Shown here in pieces: positions 35,851 through 47,418 of a DNA stretch of 64,000 nt. The DNA is from Symsagittifera roscoffensis (taxonomy: Eukaryota > Xenacoelomorpha > Acoela > Convolutidae): positions 71,679,345 to 71,743,344 of the forward strand of contig NC_087065.1 of the NCBI RefSeq assembly GCF_963678635.1, given 5' to 3'. How positions within the stretch are numbered: the first letter of the stretch is position 1; every line of letters starts with the position of its first letter. The notes beneath the pieces were generated by a model. That model searched no databases, was not told where the DNA came from, and saw only the letters and a list, made by a program, of their open reading frames with translations. Position numbers and translations under genes: made by a program.

Positions 35851-37447
35851 AGGTAACTATGAATTTAATAATTTTCAAACTAAATAATTCAAAATAAAAC
35901 TAAGCCTTTTATTCAGTAGTTTGCATTTTCTTTAGTCTTCACACCACAATCACCTTCAAAACAAGAAAAGACAATTAAAAATATAAAATATGTTTTCCAT
36001 TTTAAACTCTATTAAGCCAATAGCACTAAATGATGAAGTAAAAGTCAATTCAAAGTAGTAAATTCATTTCTAAATTCTTTCCCCAAACGTAGTAAAATTA
36101 AATACGATGAAAATCAATTTATACTTTTCAATCCCAAAGCAGTAAAAGTTAGTCTTAAAGCAGTAAATTCATACAAATGAAATGCAGTTCTAACCTTTTC
36201 TATAACTTCTGTTCAATTGCACAGAAATTCTATCCACAATCGCACAGCTCACCCACGAAGAATTGTTTAAAATAATGAATTCAAGATTTAAGTTTGCTTT
36301 AACAACAACTCAAACAAGCAATAACAAATTTACACTTTTCCTTTAACCCGGTTGGAACGGAATTATACAATAACCAAACTAACCAACGCAGCTTACTAAA
36401 CAACATAAACAATTAACTAACAGCATGACTAAGAAAAGAAAACCCACGGTACCCAAACCGGATTAAACTAGCTTAAAACTGGATAATTTATTTTTTTGAA
36501 GACTATTACCAAGTCTAAAAAAGAAACAATAAAACACCAAAAAGTCGCTAGACAAATCCAAACCAAAAACAATTTGATTTTTGAGAAAAGGACACAACCA
36601 ACGAAACAAAAGGAAAACAAACAAATAATATAACAAAAAAGTTAACGCAAAACAGGACCCCTTAAAAAACCAGCACGAAATCATACTCCCCTTCCTGGTC
36701 TAACCCAACAGAGGGGACGTCTTGAGCATACTCTATAGCCGGCCTAACACACCGTGCTACATCCACGCTTTGTGACCACATCACTATTTTTGCCAAGAGG
36801 GACTCAAGTGTGAGTAACTCTTAAAAATAACTGAACTAAAACTAAAATGCTTTTGCGAAAACAATTAATCAAAATCATTATTAAAAAACTGAAATAACAA
36901 ATTTTTATTAAATGTAAATTGTAATATGCAGTACATAGATCACGAACAACCACAAGAACAAGCATCCAAAAATTAGACGACCCCATCACACTCAACCTAC
37001 AGAATTGCTAAATACAACTGACATGCCGCTCACAATAACGACTCATAAAGGATTTAGAGTACGACTTGACTTCGCAGAAAAGGACTTCATTGAATCAGAC
37101 CAATGACCACCTCGATGTTCAAGTATACGTACAGATCCGAGTTACAAAGCATCCCCTCCAAACACGATCTTCACGCCATTCCCAAACCAGATCGAAACAC
37201 AGTTCTACACAACCAATCAAGAACAGATGATCATAACAAAACCATCTTGAAATCAGATTGATTTCTTTGACAGTCAAAGTCTTTGTCAAACGATAACTAA
37301 CAACTTTCTATCGATGACTCCAGCTTCCCGGAGCTTTGTTCTCCAAGGACAAAACAGGAAAGGATGTTCGTCAAACAACAACGACCAACATCCATCCTTC
37401 ATTACAGATAGAAGATCTTATTCAAAACTCTGTAAACCCCGGATGGC
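35851..37447 (+). other. 3' untranslated part of the retroelement
   Basis: About 1.6 kb without coding signal. The words AGTAAA and GCAGTAAA recur several times at 36050-36170. A purine stretch AGGAAAGGA at 37356-37364, followed by TGTTCG, could be the polypurine tract if the LTR begins there rather than at 37448. Confidence 0.5.
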
Positions 37448-37857
37448 TGGAGCCAGATATGAACTATATTTATTCTTTGGTTATGAATTGGATATTTTAT
37501 CTCTATAAAATATTTAATATTAACCAATCACGATCCATCTAACTAACAAACTACTTATTTTTAAGTGCTGAAATTATCTAAAATTTCAGCACCAGAGAGA
37601 TTTGAGTTTAACTTAGAAATTAGTTACCTCTCCCAGAGAATTTTCGCAATCGCAATAAGCCAGTATACTCTAGATCTATTGAGCCTAGCAGAGACTAGTT
37701 AAACACCCTGAGACTAGTAGATATAAGAGTAAGATTAGGATCGGTATTAGACTCAGAAGTTGCACGAATCTATCCGGCCGAAAATAAGATAGCGTGACGA
37801 GCAGACGGTGTACCCTATCCGAAATTACTCTATGAGTTACACATCGAACCTAACTCA
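37448..37857 (+). repeat. 3' LTR
   Basis: 410-bp match to the 5' LTR, TGGAGCC to CTAACTCA, followed by CAAG, which also precedes the 5' LTR. It keeps the internal GTGCTGAAATT hairpin with a changed loop. Confidence 0.88.
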
Positions 37858-38628
37858 CAAGAGAGGCGAAATTGTGTTGAAACATTTTACTTCGGTTCAA
37901 GAAACGATATTTTTAAACGAATTTTTGAAACTCATATTGATAGTTTTAAATCCTAGCAACTTACTTCATTTTTAGGAAAGCTTAAGGTTGCGAAAAGCAG
38001 CGAAATATCCTTTATGAGCGAGTTGAACACATTGCCGCTCGAACGTAGCAAAGTCTTTGAACCTTAGGAATTGCCAGGACTTAGATTGTGTGCAGAGAAA
38101 ATAAATGTCCAATGATATTTTTCGATCTGTTAAGTTCTGAAAACTCGAAGACAGTAACACTACTAGCAGGTTCGATTAAATGTTTAAACTTGTTGACAGA
38201 AAGCTAACTGTATCTACAAATCGTGCAACTTCTCTAGCTCCAACTTTACGTCAAAAAAATTGTTGTGACTCAACATCATTGTGAGTATGCACTCAACTAA
38301 ACCAGGCAACAGTATCTAAATAACAAGATCAGGTAAAGTTATTGATTCGCTGTTTTTTCTAAACTTGTGTTAGTATCAAAATTGACGTTGTCAAAAATTG
38401 GATGCCTTTTTTTCTTTGTTTTCTTACTTGTTCTTAAATTTAAGTACTAGCATCTACTGGCCTCTTTGATTACCAAAGTTGAAATTGGCTATTGCTTCTT
38501 GTACTAACCGCATTCAGTTACAAGGGTTAATAATCGATTATTTTACGATTTTAGTACCAGTCTTACTAAAAATGAGAAACAATCAATTTTAATCAATTGA
38601 TTATAATGTCTCTTTTTAAGATCAAATA
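37858..38628. other. Host flank of the retroelement, duplicated at 43762-44532
   Basis: Non-coding flank. An antisense open frame at 37972-38160 is closed by a stop in the second copy, so it is not likely to be a gene. The end from about 38505 is the start of the AT-rich repeat arm seen complete at 44411-45212. Confidence 0.6.
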
Positions 38629-38650
38629 ATACGAACTTGATTTCGACACT
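38629..38650. other. Junction filler of the 6-kb duplication
   Basis: About 22 bases, AATACGAACTTGATTTCGAC and two more, lie between the two units. They resemble AATACGAACATGGTTTCGAC at the start of the unit (from 32511) with a few mismatches, as expected of a templated insertion during end joining. Confidence 0.7.
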
Positions 38651-39990
38651 TGTTGAATACGAACATGGTTTCGACATGAATACAGGACATCTAATTGTAG
38701 ACCCCATGGCCACATCTCATTCACTTACCGACGGAAACCTTTATGTTTCAGTAAAATTTCAGAAAAACATGGAAGAATAGGTGGAAAATTAAAACCACAA
38801 GACGCCGATAGTACACGATTACAAGAACTATCACTCATGAACCGCACATATTTTGGCGCAATTCACTATGATATACATTTAGACATGAAACTAGATTACA
38901 CAATAAGCAGATTTTTCAAGAAATGTCACTCTCAGAATTAGAAACACTACGCCAATTATGTGAACTTGAAAGAACACAAATTCTACAGTCACTAGCACTA
39001 GCAGTCCTCAAAATACCATATGCAGGATATTTTTTATCCGGAAATAGATCAAATTTTATTGATTATGAAGGAAATGTTTTATGGTATTACACTTGTACCA
39101 AAAAGGTATCACCCTTATACGTTTTTGAAGATAAAAGATGTTACAAAAGAATCCCCATATTCTACAAAAATAAAGTATTTTTTGTTGATACACTCTCAAG
39201 ACAAACATATTTTTGGGACACAGCAGTACCATGTGGATCAGAAAATAGCCACAACGTTGTTTAACTAAATCCCGACGAAGATAAATACTATCTACTAACA
39301 CCATACCCGACATTAATGCCACCATTAAAAAAGTTTTCACCTGAAAGCATTCGAGCTATAGCCCGCAATCCAAGTATCGATTTACAATCGAAAGGTATAT
39401 ATTCTAACTCCGATATACAACATCACATTAGAACACAACATTTTCAAGAACTACTAACACAAATGGACACTATACAACGACAATCAATAGACCAAAATTT
39501 ACGAAAACTTGCAAAAACAGCAGGATTTTCAGATATTTACGCACAAGATTACAGCGGATATTTTAAAGAAATCAAAGATTACATATATTTAAACGGTAAA
39601 AAATATCGACCTACGTTCTAGCCTTTCTAGGATGGCCATATTACATCTTAGAAAGATTGACTATCCTATACGCAATGTTTAATTTTATTGGATTTCTTTT
39701 CTCATTACTAAAAGGAATCTATAACACATGCGCAATACATACACAAGTAAACCGACAAACCAGCGTAGCACGCATATTATTTGCAGGATTTTTTGAAATA
39801 TTTTCATCATCAATAAATAAAATCCTCCTAGATGCACAAATTAAAGAATACAAAACAAAACTATCAACAAATACCAACACATACGATGACTCAAACAATA
39901 ATACAAATGCATTACCTACGGCACCCCATTTGCCAAATCTACATCATGATCATCCATTATCTTTAGTCTCACGAAATTTTTGAAACTTAG
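38651..39990 (+). pseudogene. env: Envelope C-terminal half, duplicate
   Basis: Copy of 32505-33860. Its breaks differ from copy 1: a one-base loss near 38770, TAA at 39262 (position of the stop at 33117), and loss of about 50 bases near 39605 relative to 33466-33520. It keeps about 10 bases (around 39630-39650) that copy 1 lost just before the hydrophobic anchor. Comparing the two shows which breaks came after the duplication. Confidence 0.65.
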
Positions 39991-40276
39991 CAATCACAAA
40001 CCCCCCAAACGTAAGACCCAGCCACATCAAAGCCCCATCCAACATTTGGTGACACAACACCCTCCAATTGACAATACATACGAACAAATCATTGAACATC
40101 CCCATACCACCAATTTTCAGTCTCAAAATAATCATTTTTAGCTCACGAGGAGCAGACAAGTTGGATCACTCCACCGATCAAACTCCCACCCTGCCATCCT
40201 CCAAAATCCACTCCCTATTATCACACTTTTTGCTTTTCCGCCACTTGATTCACCACAAGCTAACACATCACCAGGC

Positions 40277-41950
40277 ATGAGTTCTGACACTAACTCAGAT
40301 ATCACAATTTATACAATAATTTCACAATTCAATAATTCTGATATTGAAACCCCCGACAAATTGGCAGATTATGAACCATCCCCTTCTACACATACCCCGA
40401 CCAGCTCAAAAACCTTCTCAAAACCCCCTTTCCAACCTATACAATCCCATAGCCAACATACATCCCCCTACACTCCTTCTCAAGTAACCCCAACCTCCTC
40501 CCCATTTAATAATGACCGCTCCACCAACAACTACCCAGATAATATCCAAATTTCCGAAGAACTAGATATTTTTATAACACTTCAACAACAATTGCTATCT
40601 CCCCACACCCTAACTATTCACCAATTATCATCAACAATAACATCATCAAATCCACCAACACCTACACCAATTTCAGATTATACTCGATCATTAGCTCATT
40701 CATCCAGTTCAACAGAATCATCCAATAGTACTAACCGTGCTCATAGAACTTTTAAACGTAAATTCCCAAATCACCCGTTCCCATCCAAACCCGGAACCGC
40801 TCGAGAATATATCAACCATCCAGACCACACCAATACTACGAATTTTCTCCAAATAACCCTACCTTTATTTCCCGAATATACACTAAATCAATCCGACCCT
40901 AACCCTGAACCACGTCACTTTATAGATGAACATGTATTAATACCCACACTTCATTGGACAGCTTATTATAATTTCACTAACCCCCATACGCTACCACTCT
41001 ATAACACCACTATCGATATTGAAAGAAATAAGGATGAAATTTCCAGGTTAAACACAGCACTCACTCCCCGACAATTTACATACGTAGGATATAAAAAATT
41101 ACCAAAAACATTCACTGCACCCCGCGCTAACGACAACTCAATTGAATATTACGATCATAAGATCACCAGATCTAATCAAGACCAATTTCTTGACGACGAT
41201 AATTTTGCTAATCCACAAATCACAGAAAAGTTTTTTATTAAATCATCATACATATTCACACTTAACATACTTGATAAAAAGCATGATCACAATATTTCAG
41301 AAGCACTATCAGACATCCAAGCATATGAATCATTTCATGAAAAATTTTAAACATTTTCACTAAACTTTCACTTCCTGACACCAAAAAAAGGCGATTTGCA
41401 CTGCTCACACCATATCATGTTGAGAACTAAGCAAACACATACTTATACTTAGAATCGCTTTATCCAAAATCATTTTCATTTACACACATCATCACGACAA
41501 CCTCACCACAGTTTTCAATTCATTAATTCCAAATACAGCTCACCGTTTTTGCTAAGTTTCACGTATTGCATTAAAAATACTAACTTTCAAGGCATCCTCA
41601 GAAATTATGATCCCATCTCTCAAATGTATATATTTTGTCCCCTCACGAAGACCTTCAACGACGAAGAATCCCGACCCCTGATCATTCCGCATGAATATAT
41701 TCAACCTATAGAAATACTCATTTTAGAATTCATCCACAACACTAAATATAATCATAAAATTTATAATCTAATCCAGAACACACCTCATGAATTTGCAGTA
41801 GGCACCGAAGAACTAAAAACCATCAAAGCACTGCAATTGCTTTGGTCACTGTTGCAAACTAAAAACATAATACGCATACTAGCAAAACTACTAACTATCT
41901 TAGACGCCATTCACGACTTTTTTCCAGACGGCTTTTTCCCCGACGACTAA
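40277..41950 (+). pseudogene. ORF downstream of env, copy 2
   Basis: Open for 357 codons from 40277 to 41350, with a Ser/Thr/Pro-rich start and then a folded region (HRTFKRKFPNHPFPSKPGTA; ITLPLFPEYTLNQSDPNPEP). The first ATG of copy 1 is AGG here (about 40148), so the true start is lost. A TAA at 41348 replaces the CAA of copy 1, and a TAG near 41450 is shared by both. The tail is open again at 41549-41950 and ends GFFPDD. Each copy is intact where the other is broken, which supports a once-functional gene. No family recognised. Confidence 0.55.
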
Positions 41951-43351
41951 AAGTAACTATGAATTTAATAATTTTCAAACTAACTAATGCAAAATAAAAC
42001 TAAGCATTTTTTTCAGTAGTTTGCATTTTCTTTAGTCTTCACACCACGAACACCTTCGAAACAAGAAAAGACAAATAAAAATATAAACTCTGTTTTCCAA
42101 TTTACACTCTATTAAACCAATAGCACTAAATGATGCAGTAAAAGTCAATTCAAAGTAGTAAGTTCATTTCTAAATTCTTTCCTCAAATGTAGTAAAATTA
42201 AATACGATGAAAATCAATTTATACTTTTCAATCCCAAAGCAGTAAAAGTTAGTCTTAAAGCAGTAAATTCATACAAATGAAATGCAGTACTAACCTTCTC
42301 TATAACTTCTGTTCAATTGCACAGAAATTCTATCCACAATCGCACAGCTCACCTACGAAGAATTGTTTAAAATAATGAATTCAAGATTTAAGTTTGCACT
42401 AACAACAACTCAAACAAGCAATAACAAATTTCCACTTTTCCTTTAACCCGGTTGGAACGGAATTATACAATAACCAAACTAACCAACGCAGCTTACTGAA
42501 CACCATAAACCATAAACTAACAAACAAATAATATAACAAAAAAGTTAACACAAAATAGGACCCCCTAAAAAACCAGCATGAAATCATACTCCCCTTCCTG
42601 GCCTAACCCACCAGCGGGGACGTCCTGAGCATGCTCTATAGCCGGCCTTACCCACCGTGCTACATCCACGCTTTGTGACCACATCACTATTTTTGCCAAG
42701 AGGTACTCAAGTGTGAGTAACTCTTAAAAAAAACTAAACTAAAACTAAAATGCTTTTGCGAAAACAATTAATCAAAATCATTACTAAAAAACTGAACTAA
42801 CAAAATTTTATAAATTGTAAATTGTAATATGCAGTACATAGATCACGAACAACCACAAGAACGAGCATCCAAAGACTAGACGGCCCCATCACACTCAACC
42901 TACAGAATGGCTAAATACAACTGACATACCGCTCACAATAACGACTCATAAAGGATTTAGAGTACGACTTGACTTCGCTGAAAAGGACTTCATTGAATTA
43001 GACCAATGACCACTTCGATGTTCAAGTATACGTACAGATCCGAGTTACAAGGCATCCCCTCCAAACACGATCTTCACGCCATTCCCATACCAGATCGAAA
43101 CACAGTTCTACACAACCAATCAAGAACAGATGATCATAACAAACCATCTTGAAATCAGATTGATTTCTTTGACAGTCAAAGTCTTTGTCAAACGATAACT
43201 AACAACTTCCTATCGATGACTCCAGCTTCCCGGAGCTTTGTTCTCCAAGGACAAAACAGGAATTGATGTTCGTCAAACAACAACGACCAACATCCATCCT
43301 TCATTACAGATAGAAGATCTAAGATTCAAAACTCTGTAAACCCCGGATGGC
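41951..43351 (+). other. 3' untranslated part, duplicate
   Basis: Copy of 35851-37447 with a deletion of about 190 bases near 42512. No coding signal. Confidence 0.6.
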
Positions 43352-43761
43352 TGGAGCCAGATATGAACTATATTTATTCTTTGGTTATGAATTGGATATT
43401 TTATCTCTGTAAAATATTTAATATTAACCAATCACGATCCATCTAACTAACAAACCACTTATTTTTAAGTGCTGAAATTACTTAAAATTTCAGCACCAGA
43501 GAGATTTGAGTTTAACTTAGAAATTAGTTACCTCTCCCAGAGAACTTTAGCAATCGCAATAAGCCAGTATACTCTAGATCTATTGAGCCTAGCAGGGACT
43601 AGTTAAACACCCTTAGACTAGTAGATATAAGAGTAAGATTAGGATCGGTATTAGACTAAGAAGTTGCACGAATCTATCCGGCCGAAAATAAGATCGCGTG
43701 ACGAGCAGACGGTGTACCCTATCCGAAATTACTCTATGAGTTACACATCGAACCTAACTCA
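43352..43761 (+). repeat. LTR, third copy
   Basis: 410-bp copy of the 3' LTR carried in unit 2 of the duplication. It is followed by the same CAAG flank and is closer to the LTR at 37448 than to the one at 17649. Confidence 0.88.
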
Positions 43762-44410
43762 CAAGAGAGGCAAAACTGTGTCGAAACATTTTACTTCGGT
43801 TCAAGAAACGATATTTCTAAACGACTTTTTGAAACTCATATTGATAGTTTTAAATCCTACCATCTTACTTCATTTTTAGGAAAGCTTAAGGTTGCGAAAA
43901 GCAGCGAAGTATCATTTATGAGCGAGTTGAACACATTGCCGCTCGAACGTAGCAAAGTCTTTGAACCTTAGGAATTGCCAGGACTTAGATTGTGTGCAGA
44001 GAAAATAAATGTTCAATGATATTTTTCGATCTGTTAAATTCTGAAAACTCGATGACAGTAACACTACTAGCAGGTTCGATTAAATGTTTAAACTTGTTGA
44101 CAGAAAGCTAACTGTATCTACAAATCGTGCAACTTCTCTAGCTCCAACTTTACGTCAAAAAAGTTGTTGTGCCTCAACATCATTGTGAGTATGCACTCAA
44201 CTAAAACCAGGCAACAGTATCTAAATAACAAGATCAGGCAGAGTTATTGATTCGCTGTTTTTTCTAAACTTGTGTTAGTATCAAAATTGACGTTGTCAAA
44301 AATTGGATGCCTTTTTTTCTCTGTTTTCTTACTTGTTCTTAAATTTAAGTACTAGCATCTACTGGCCTCTTTGATTACCAAACTTGAAATTGGCTATTGC
44401 TTCTTGTACT

Positions 44411-45212
44411 ACCCGCATCCAGTTACAAGGGTTAATAATCGATTATATTACGATTTTAGTACCAGTCTTACTAAAAATGAGAAACAATCAATTTTAATCA
44501 ATTGATTATAATGTCTCTTTTTAAGATCAAATTATAATTATTTATAATCCCTTATAATTGAGTATAATCGATTATTTATCCGTCCATTTTTTGATACAAT
44601 TATAATCAGTTATAATTGATTTTAATTCATTATTTTTATTCCAATTTTTAATTCATTAGTTTTGTACAAAAATCCATTTTAATCGCATAATTGATTATAA
44701 TCCCTTTTGTTTGTCCATTTTGTCATCGAAGTTGAATCTAAATTGCTTATATTTTAAGCTTTTTAAATACTAAAACATCAGCAAATTGATATAATTTCAT
44801 GATTGATTCGGAAGATTTTTTTTTCATCTACCGCAGGAATCTTTCCACTGATATGAAAGGATCTCTATGAAACTTCTGTTTCGAGGTAAAACTTTGTGTT
44901 CAGATGAACCAAAGTAATCAAAAGATCTCCCTTTTAGAGATTTTCTGATTGGCACAAAAATAATAAACCATAAGATATAATTCAAATATAGTTTTGAATT
45001 GGCAAAATTTTGGCAAAATAAGAGATTATAATCGATTATAATTGATTCTAATGGTTTTTTGTAGGAATTATAATCTCTTGGAAAATATCACGATTATAAT
45101 CTATTTTAAATCCTTTAAACAACTAACTTTGGTAATTATAATCAATTATAATTGTCAAAAAATCATCATAATAATCCAATTTAATCGAATATTTAAGCCT
45201 AAATTTGGATGA
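44411..45212 (+). repeat. AT-rich repeat, left arm (inverted relative to 55006-55720)
   Basis: Contains many ATTATAATCAATTATAATT-type words. Read in reverse complement, the sequence at 55006-55720 follows it from CCGCATC at the outer end, through TGTCCATTTTGTC and GAAGTTG, to GCCTAAATTTGGAT at the inner end. The arms differ clearly but align over nearly their full length. They may be two copies of one element in opposite orientation, or the ends of one large foldback element. Confidence 0.8.
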
Positions 45213-46349
45213 GTATAGCCTTGCCATTTCTCTTTTGCACTGTAATAAAAATAGAAAAGATTGTGGGTACACACTAAAGCATCTGTACACACTCAATCAA
45301 ACCGTGACAGCAAAAATCAATGAACAAGCCTTAGCTTTCTGTTCCTTTTTTTCACATATTTTGATCAATCCTTCCCAAAAATTTACAGACAACTTATTCT
45401 TGTATTTCATTTTTTGGTTTAACAACCGCATCCCAATGAAAAAAAATTGCAATAAGAAGATCTTTTCTGTCTGCTAAGCTTTAAGTTATTTTATTTAATC
45501 GTAATATTAGATTACAACACTATTTGTTTTGGTTTTGTATTCAGTGAAAAGTTGGTGTAGTTATATTAGTATCAAAACAAATGATACCGGGAAACAGTTT
45601 TCGTTCTCACTTTTTTTTCCTATTTGAAATTATTTAAAATTAATCTATTTTTAAACTGATTTTTTTTTGTACTTTTTTCCCGTTCTCAATGTTTTTCACA
45701 TTTTATTTTCAATGTAACATCACTAGAGTTGATTGGCGGCTAAATTTCAGTAGAAAACAACTGTTCAAAGCAAAAAAAAATTAATTGGGTTATTATGTCG
45801 AATTAGTTTGCTAGAAATTCATATGTTTTGACAAACATTTGTATCTTCACATAAGACTGCATAAGTCGTTTGCATATACTTAATCAAGTTTAACTAATTG
45901 AACTGCAAAAACCAAAATTTTTCCCGTACGCAAAGTTAACAAATCTGGCTTACATAAGCACAACTCTGGACATCCGAAAAAGTAAATTATCAAAATTTGA
46001 GGTCACCAAACTGTTTTGTCGCAGTACATTAAAAACTCATAACCCTTGTTAGTGATTTTCTTTTTATTTGGAAAACTTCAAGATGGCTGGTTGCTTAAAA
46101 CAGAAAATTATAACTGATTCAACTTGCGACGACATTTTGCATCTGGGTATTAGAATGTTTTCCGTTTTAAACTTTGTTTAGAAGACTCATCTCCTGAATT
46201 TATGGACTCCAAACAAGCCTGAGCTCCAAAAGACAATAAATTGTGGGCACTTTTGCATTATTTGAGAAACAGTTCTATTTAAAATGTCTTTAAGTTGGAT
46301 GTAAAAAGTACGGACTACATTTAAGTATTATTTCAGTATAGACTTTCAG

Positions 46350-46534
46350 TACGAGGCCAAACTGTGCATTTTGTGCATTGTAAGCGCATTCCGCAACAAG
46401 GACGCTCCCTTTGTTCTTTACGTTCCTTTGATTGTTCCGACAAAGTTTTAACATGTTTAAAGGCTTGTCTCTGGAATCCAGGAATATGCAGACACAAAAC
46501 TGTGCGCCTATCCAGTGCACAGTTTGGCCTCGTA
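46350..46534. mobile_element. MITE with 17-bp terminal inverted repeats and TA flanks
   Basis: CGAGGCCAAACTGTGCA at the left end and its exact reverse complement at the right end, each flanked by TA. Length is about 183 bases without the TA. TA target sites fit the Tc1/mariner group. The equivalent place in the sister duplication (about 49885) has no such insert. Related ends occur at 52063, 58981 and, diverged, 61970. Open frames in this part are by-products of the palindrome. Confidence 0.85.
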
Positions 46535-47053
46535 ATGATTTTGCTATAAACGTTTATTTCATTCAAGCCATCCAGATCTATTTTTCTTGGATGTTCTTCT
46601 TCAGTTTTCTTTGTTTAAAAACTCAGAATGGTTTTGTTTCTAATGTCTGAGCTGGTTTTCAGTATAGTTTAAATGCTTGAGATTCAAAACGTATAACAGC
46701 TTAATTTTTTTTGAGTTTTTTGTGCCAACGAACATATGGTAAATTCGACTTCTTAAGCGCCTGTTAGCATCTGTTTCAATGCTAATTTCTTAATATATTC
46801 CGGAATGTTTTCTTCAAGATAGTTTTTAAAAAAAATCTCGATAGATGTCTTTTTTTGGACATTTCTGTGCGTTTTCTTGGAGTAAGTGGACTTAATCTCC
46901 TTATCTGACGTGTGGTCTAGAACCATTTCTTATGGTAGCGGCGCAAAAATTGAGTTTTTCTAAAATCTGTTATTTATTTCGAAGCTATTCTAAAAAATTG
47001 AAAATTGTTTTTTGAATCAATAACTTTGAAACCTTTTTCAACGTTTTTTTTTG

Positions 47054-47418
47054 GGTCTACTGCAAACATCCGATTTGTCGAACCTCCGCTTTGTCAATAA
47101 TCCGAACATATACAATAATTATGTGATAAAATGACAGTAGAAACGCAAAAACAAGACGTAATTTTATTAAATGGTTCCAACTTAGCCTACTCTCGGTTTA
47201 AGGTCGTCGGTGGGCGCGCTATGTAAGGTCGTCGGTGGGCGATAACCGGCTCTGAATTTTATATCGATTCCTACCCTCTGTTGGCAAGCTAGAAAAACGT
47301 TTACATGACGACGGCAACCGCTTTCCTTCGAACACTATAGCATCTGATAAGCCAACGGTAGAAATTGGACTTTTGCTTTATGTTTTTTTAATTGTCGGAT
47401 GTTCGCCGCTATAGTAAA
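47054..47418. repeat. Possible small element with GCAAACATCCGA ends
   Basis: GCAAACATCCGA at 47060 and its near reverse complement TCGGATGTTCGC at 47395 bound about 340 bases. The same pair is at about 50420 and 50760 in the sister duplication. The left end (CATCCGATTTGTCGAACCTC and nearby AATCCGAAC) has a pogo/Tigger-like flavour. Inside lies GGTCGTCGGTGGGCG twice, 25 bases apart. A mobile origin is plausible only. Confidence 0.35.

Larger units (their letters stand above)
17649..37857 (+). mobile_element. Large envelope-bearing Ty3/gypsy LTR retrotransposon, decayed
   Basis: LTR-flanked element with order 5' LTR, primer site, leader, gag, protease, RT-RNase H, integrase with GPY/F, Pro/Ser/Thr-rich ORF, env-like ORF, downstream ORF, 3' LTR. 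RT before RNase H before integrase is the Ty3/gypsy order. The plus strand is very rich in A and C and poor in G, unlike the T-rich DNA around it, which marks the element boundaries. CAAG precedes the 5' LTR and follows the 3' LTR, a likely 4-bp target-site duplication. At about 20 kb it is unusually long, partly through an internal 1.33-kb duplication. Many stops and frameshifts, plus lost catalytic residues, show it is dead. Its 3' part is repeated at 38651-43761. Confidence 0.9.
32505..38628. repeat. 6-kb tandem segmental duplication, unit 1
   Basis: Runs from inside env (TGTTGAATACGAACATGG) through the downstream ORF, the 3' LTR and 771 bases of flanking DNA to AAGATCAAAT. It matches 38651-44532 throughout. 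Because it includes host flank, this is a genomic duplication after insertion and not a second transposition. Confidence 0.93.
38651..44532. repeat. 6-kb tandem segmental duplication, unit 2
   Basis: Second copy, about 240 bases shorter. The main difference is a deletion of about 190 bases around 42512 relative to 36410-36610. Unit 2 ends inside the left AT-rich repeat arm that starts at 44411. Confidence 0.93.

Noticed and set aside
37972-38160. Antisense 62-codon frame after the 3' LTR, a possible host exon.
   Set aside because: The duplicate at 43876-44064 has a stop in the same frame and no conserved domain is visible.
19281-41950. Alternative genetic code reading TAA/TAG as glutamine, because many in-frame stops in the retroelement sit where Gln is plausible.
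   Set aside because: Copies of the same ORF in the tandem duplication have CAA in one and TAA in the other, true frameshifts are also common, and the host genes (B-box gene, C1GALT, H2A.Z) end normally at TGA or TAA with no internal stops. C-to-T decay in a Gln-rich element explains it.
38651-43761. Second independent retrotransposon insertion.
   Set aside because: The copy lacks a 5' LTR and includes the same host flank as the first, so it is a genomic tandem duplication.
44525-45190. Simple AT satellite or centromere-like array.
   Set aside because: The words are irregular and the whole stretch aligns with a single inverted partner at 55006-55720, so it is a defined dispersed element.
46290-46566. 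Four overlapping open frames on both strands.
   Set aside because: They follow the terminal repeats and interior of the MITE at 46350-46534; nothing suggests coding.
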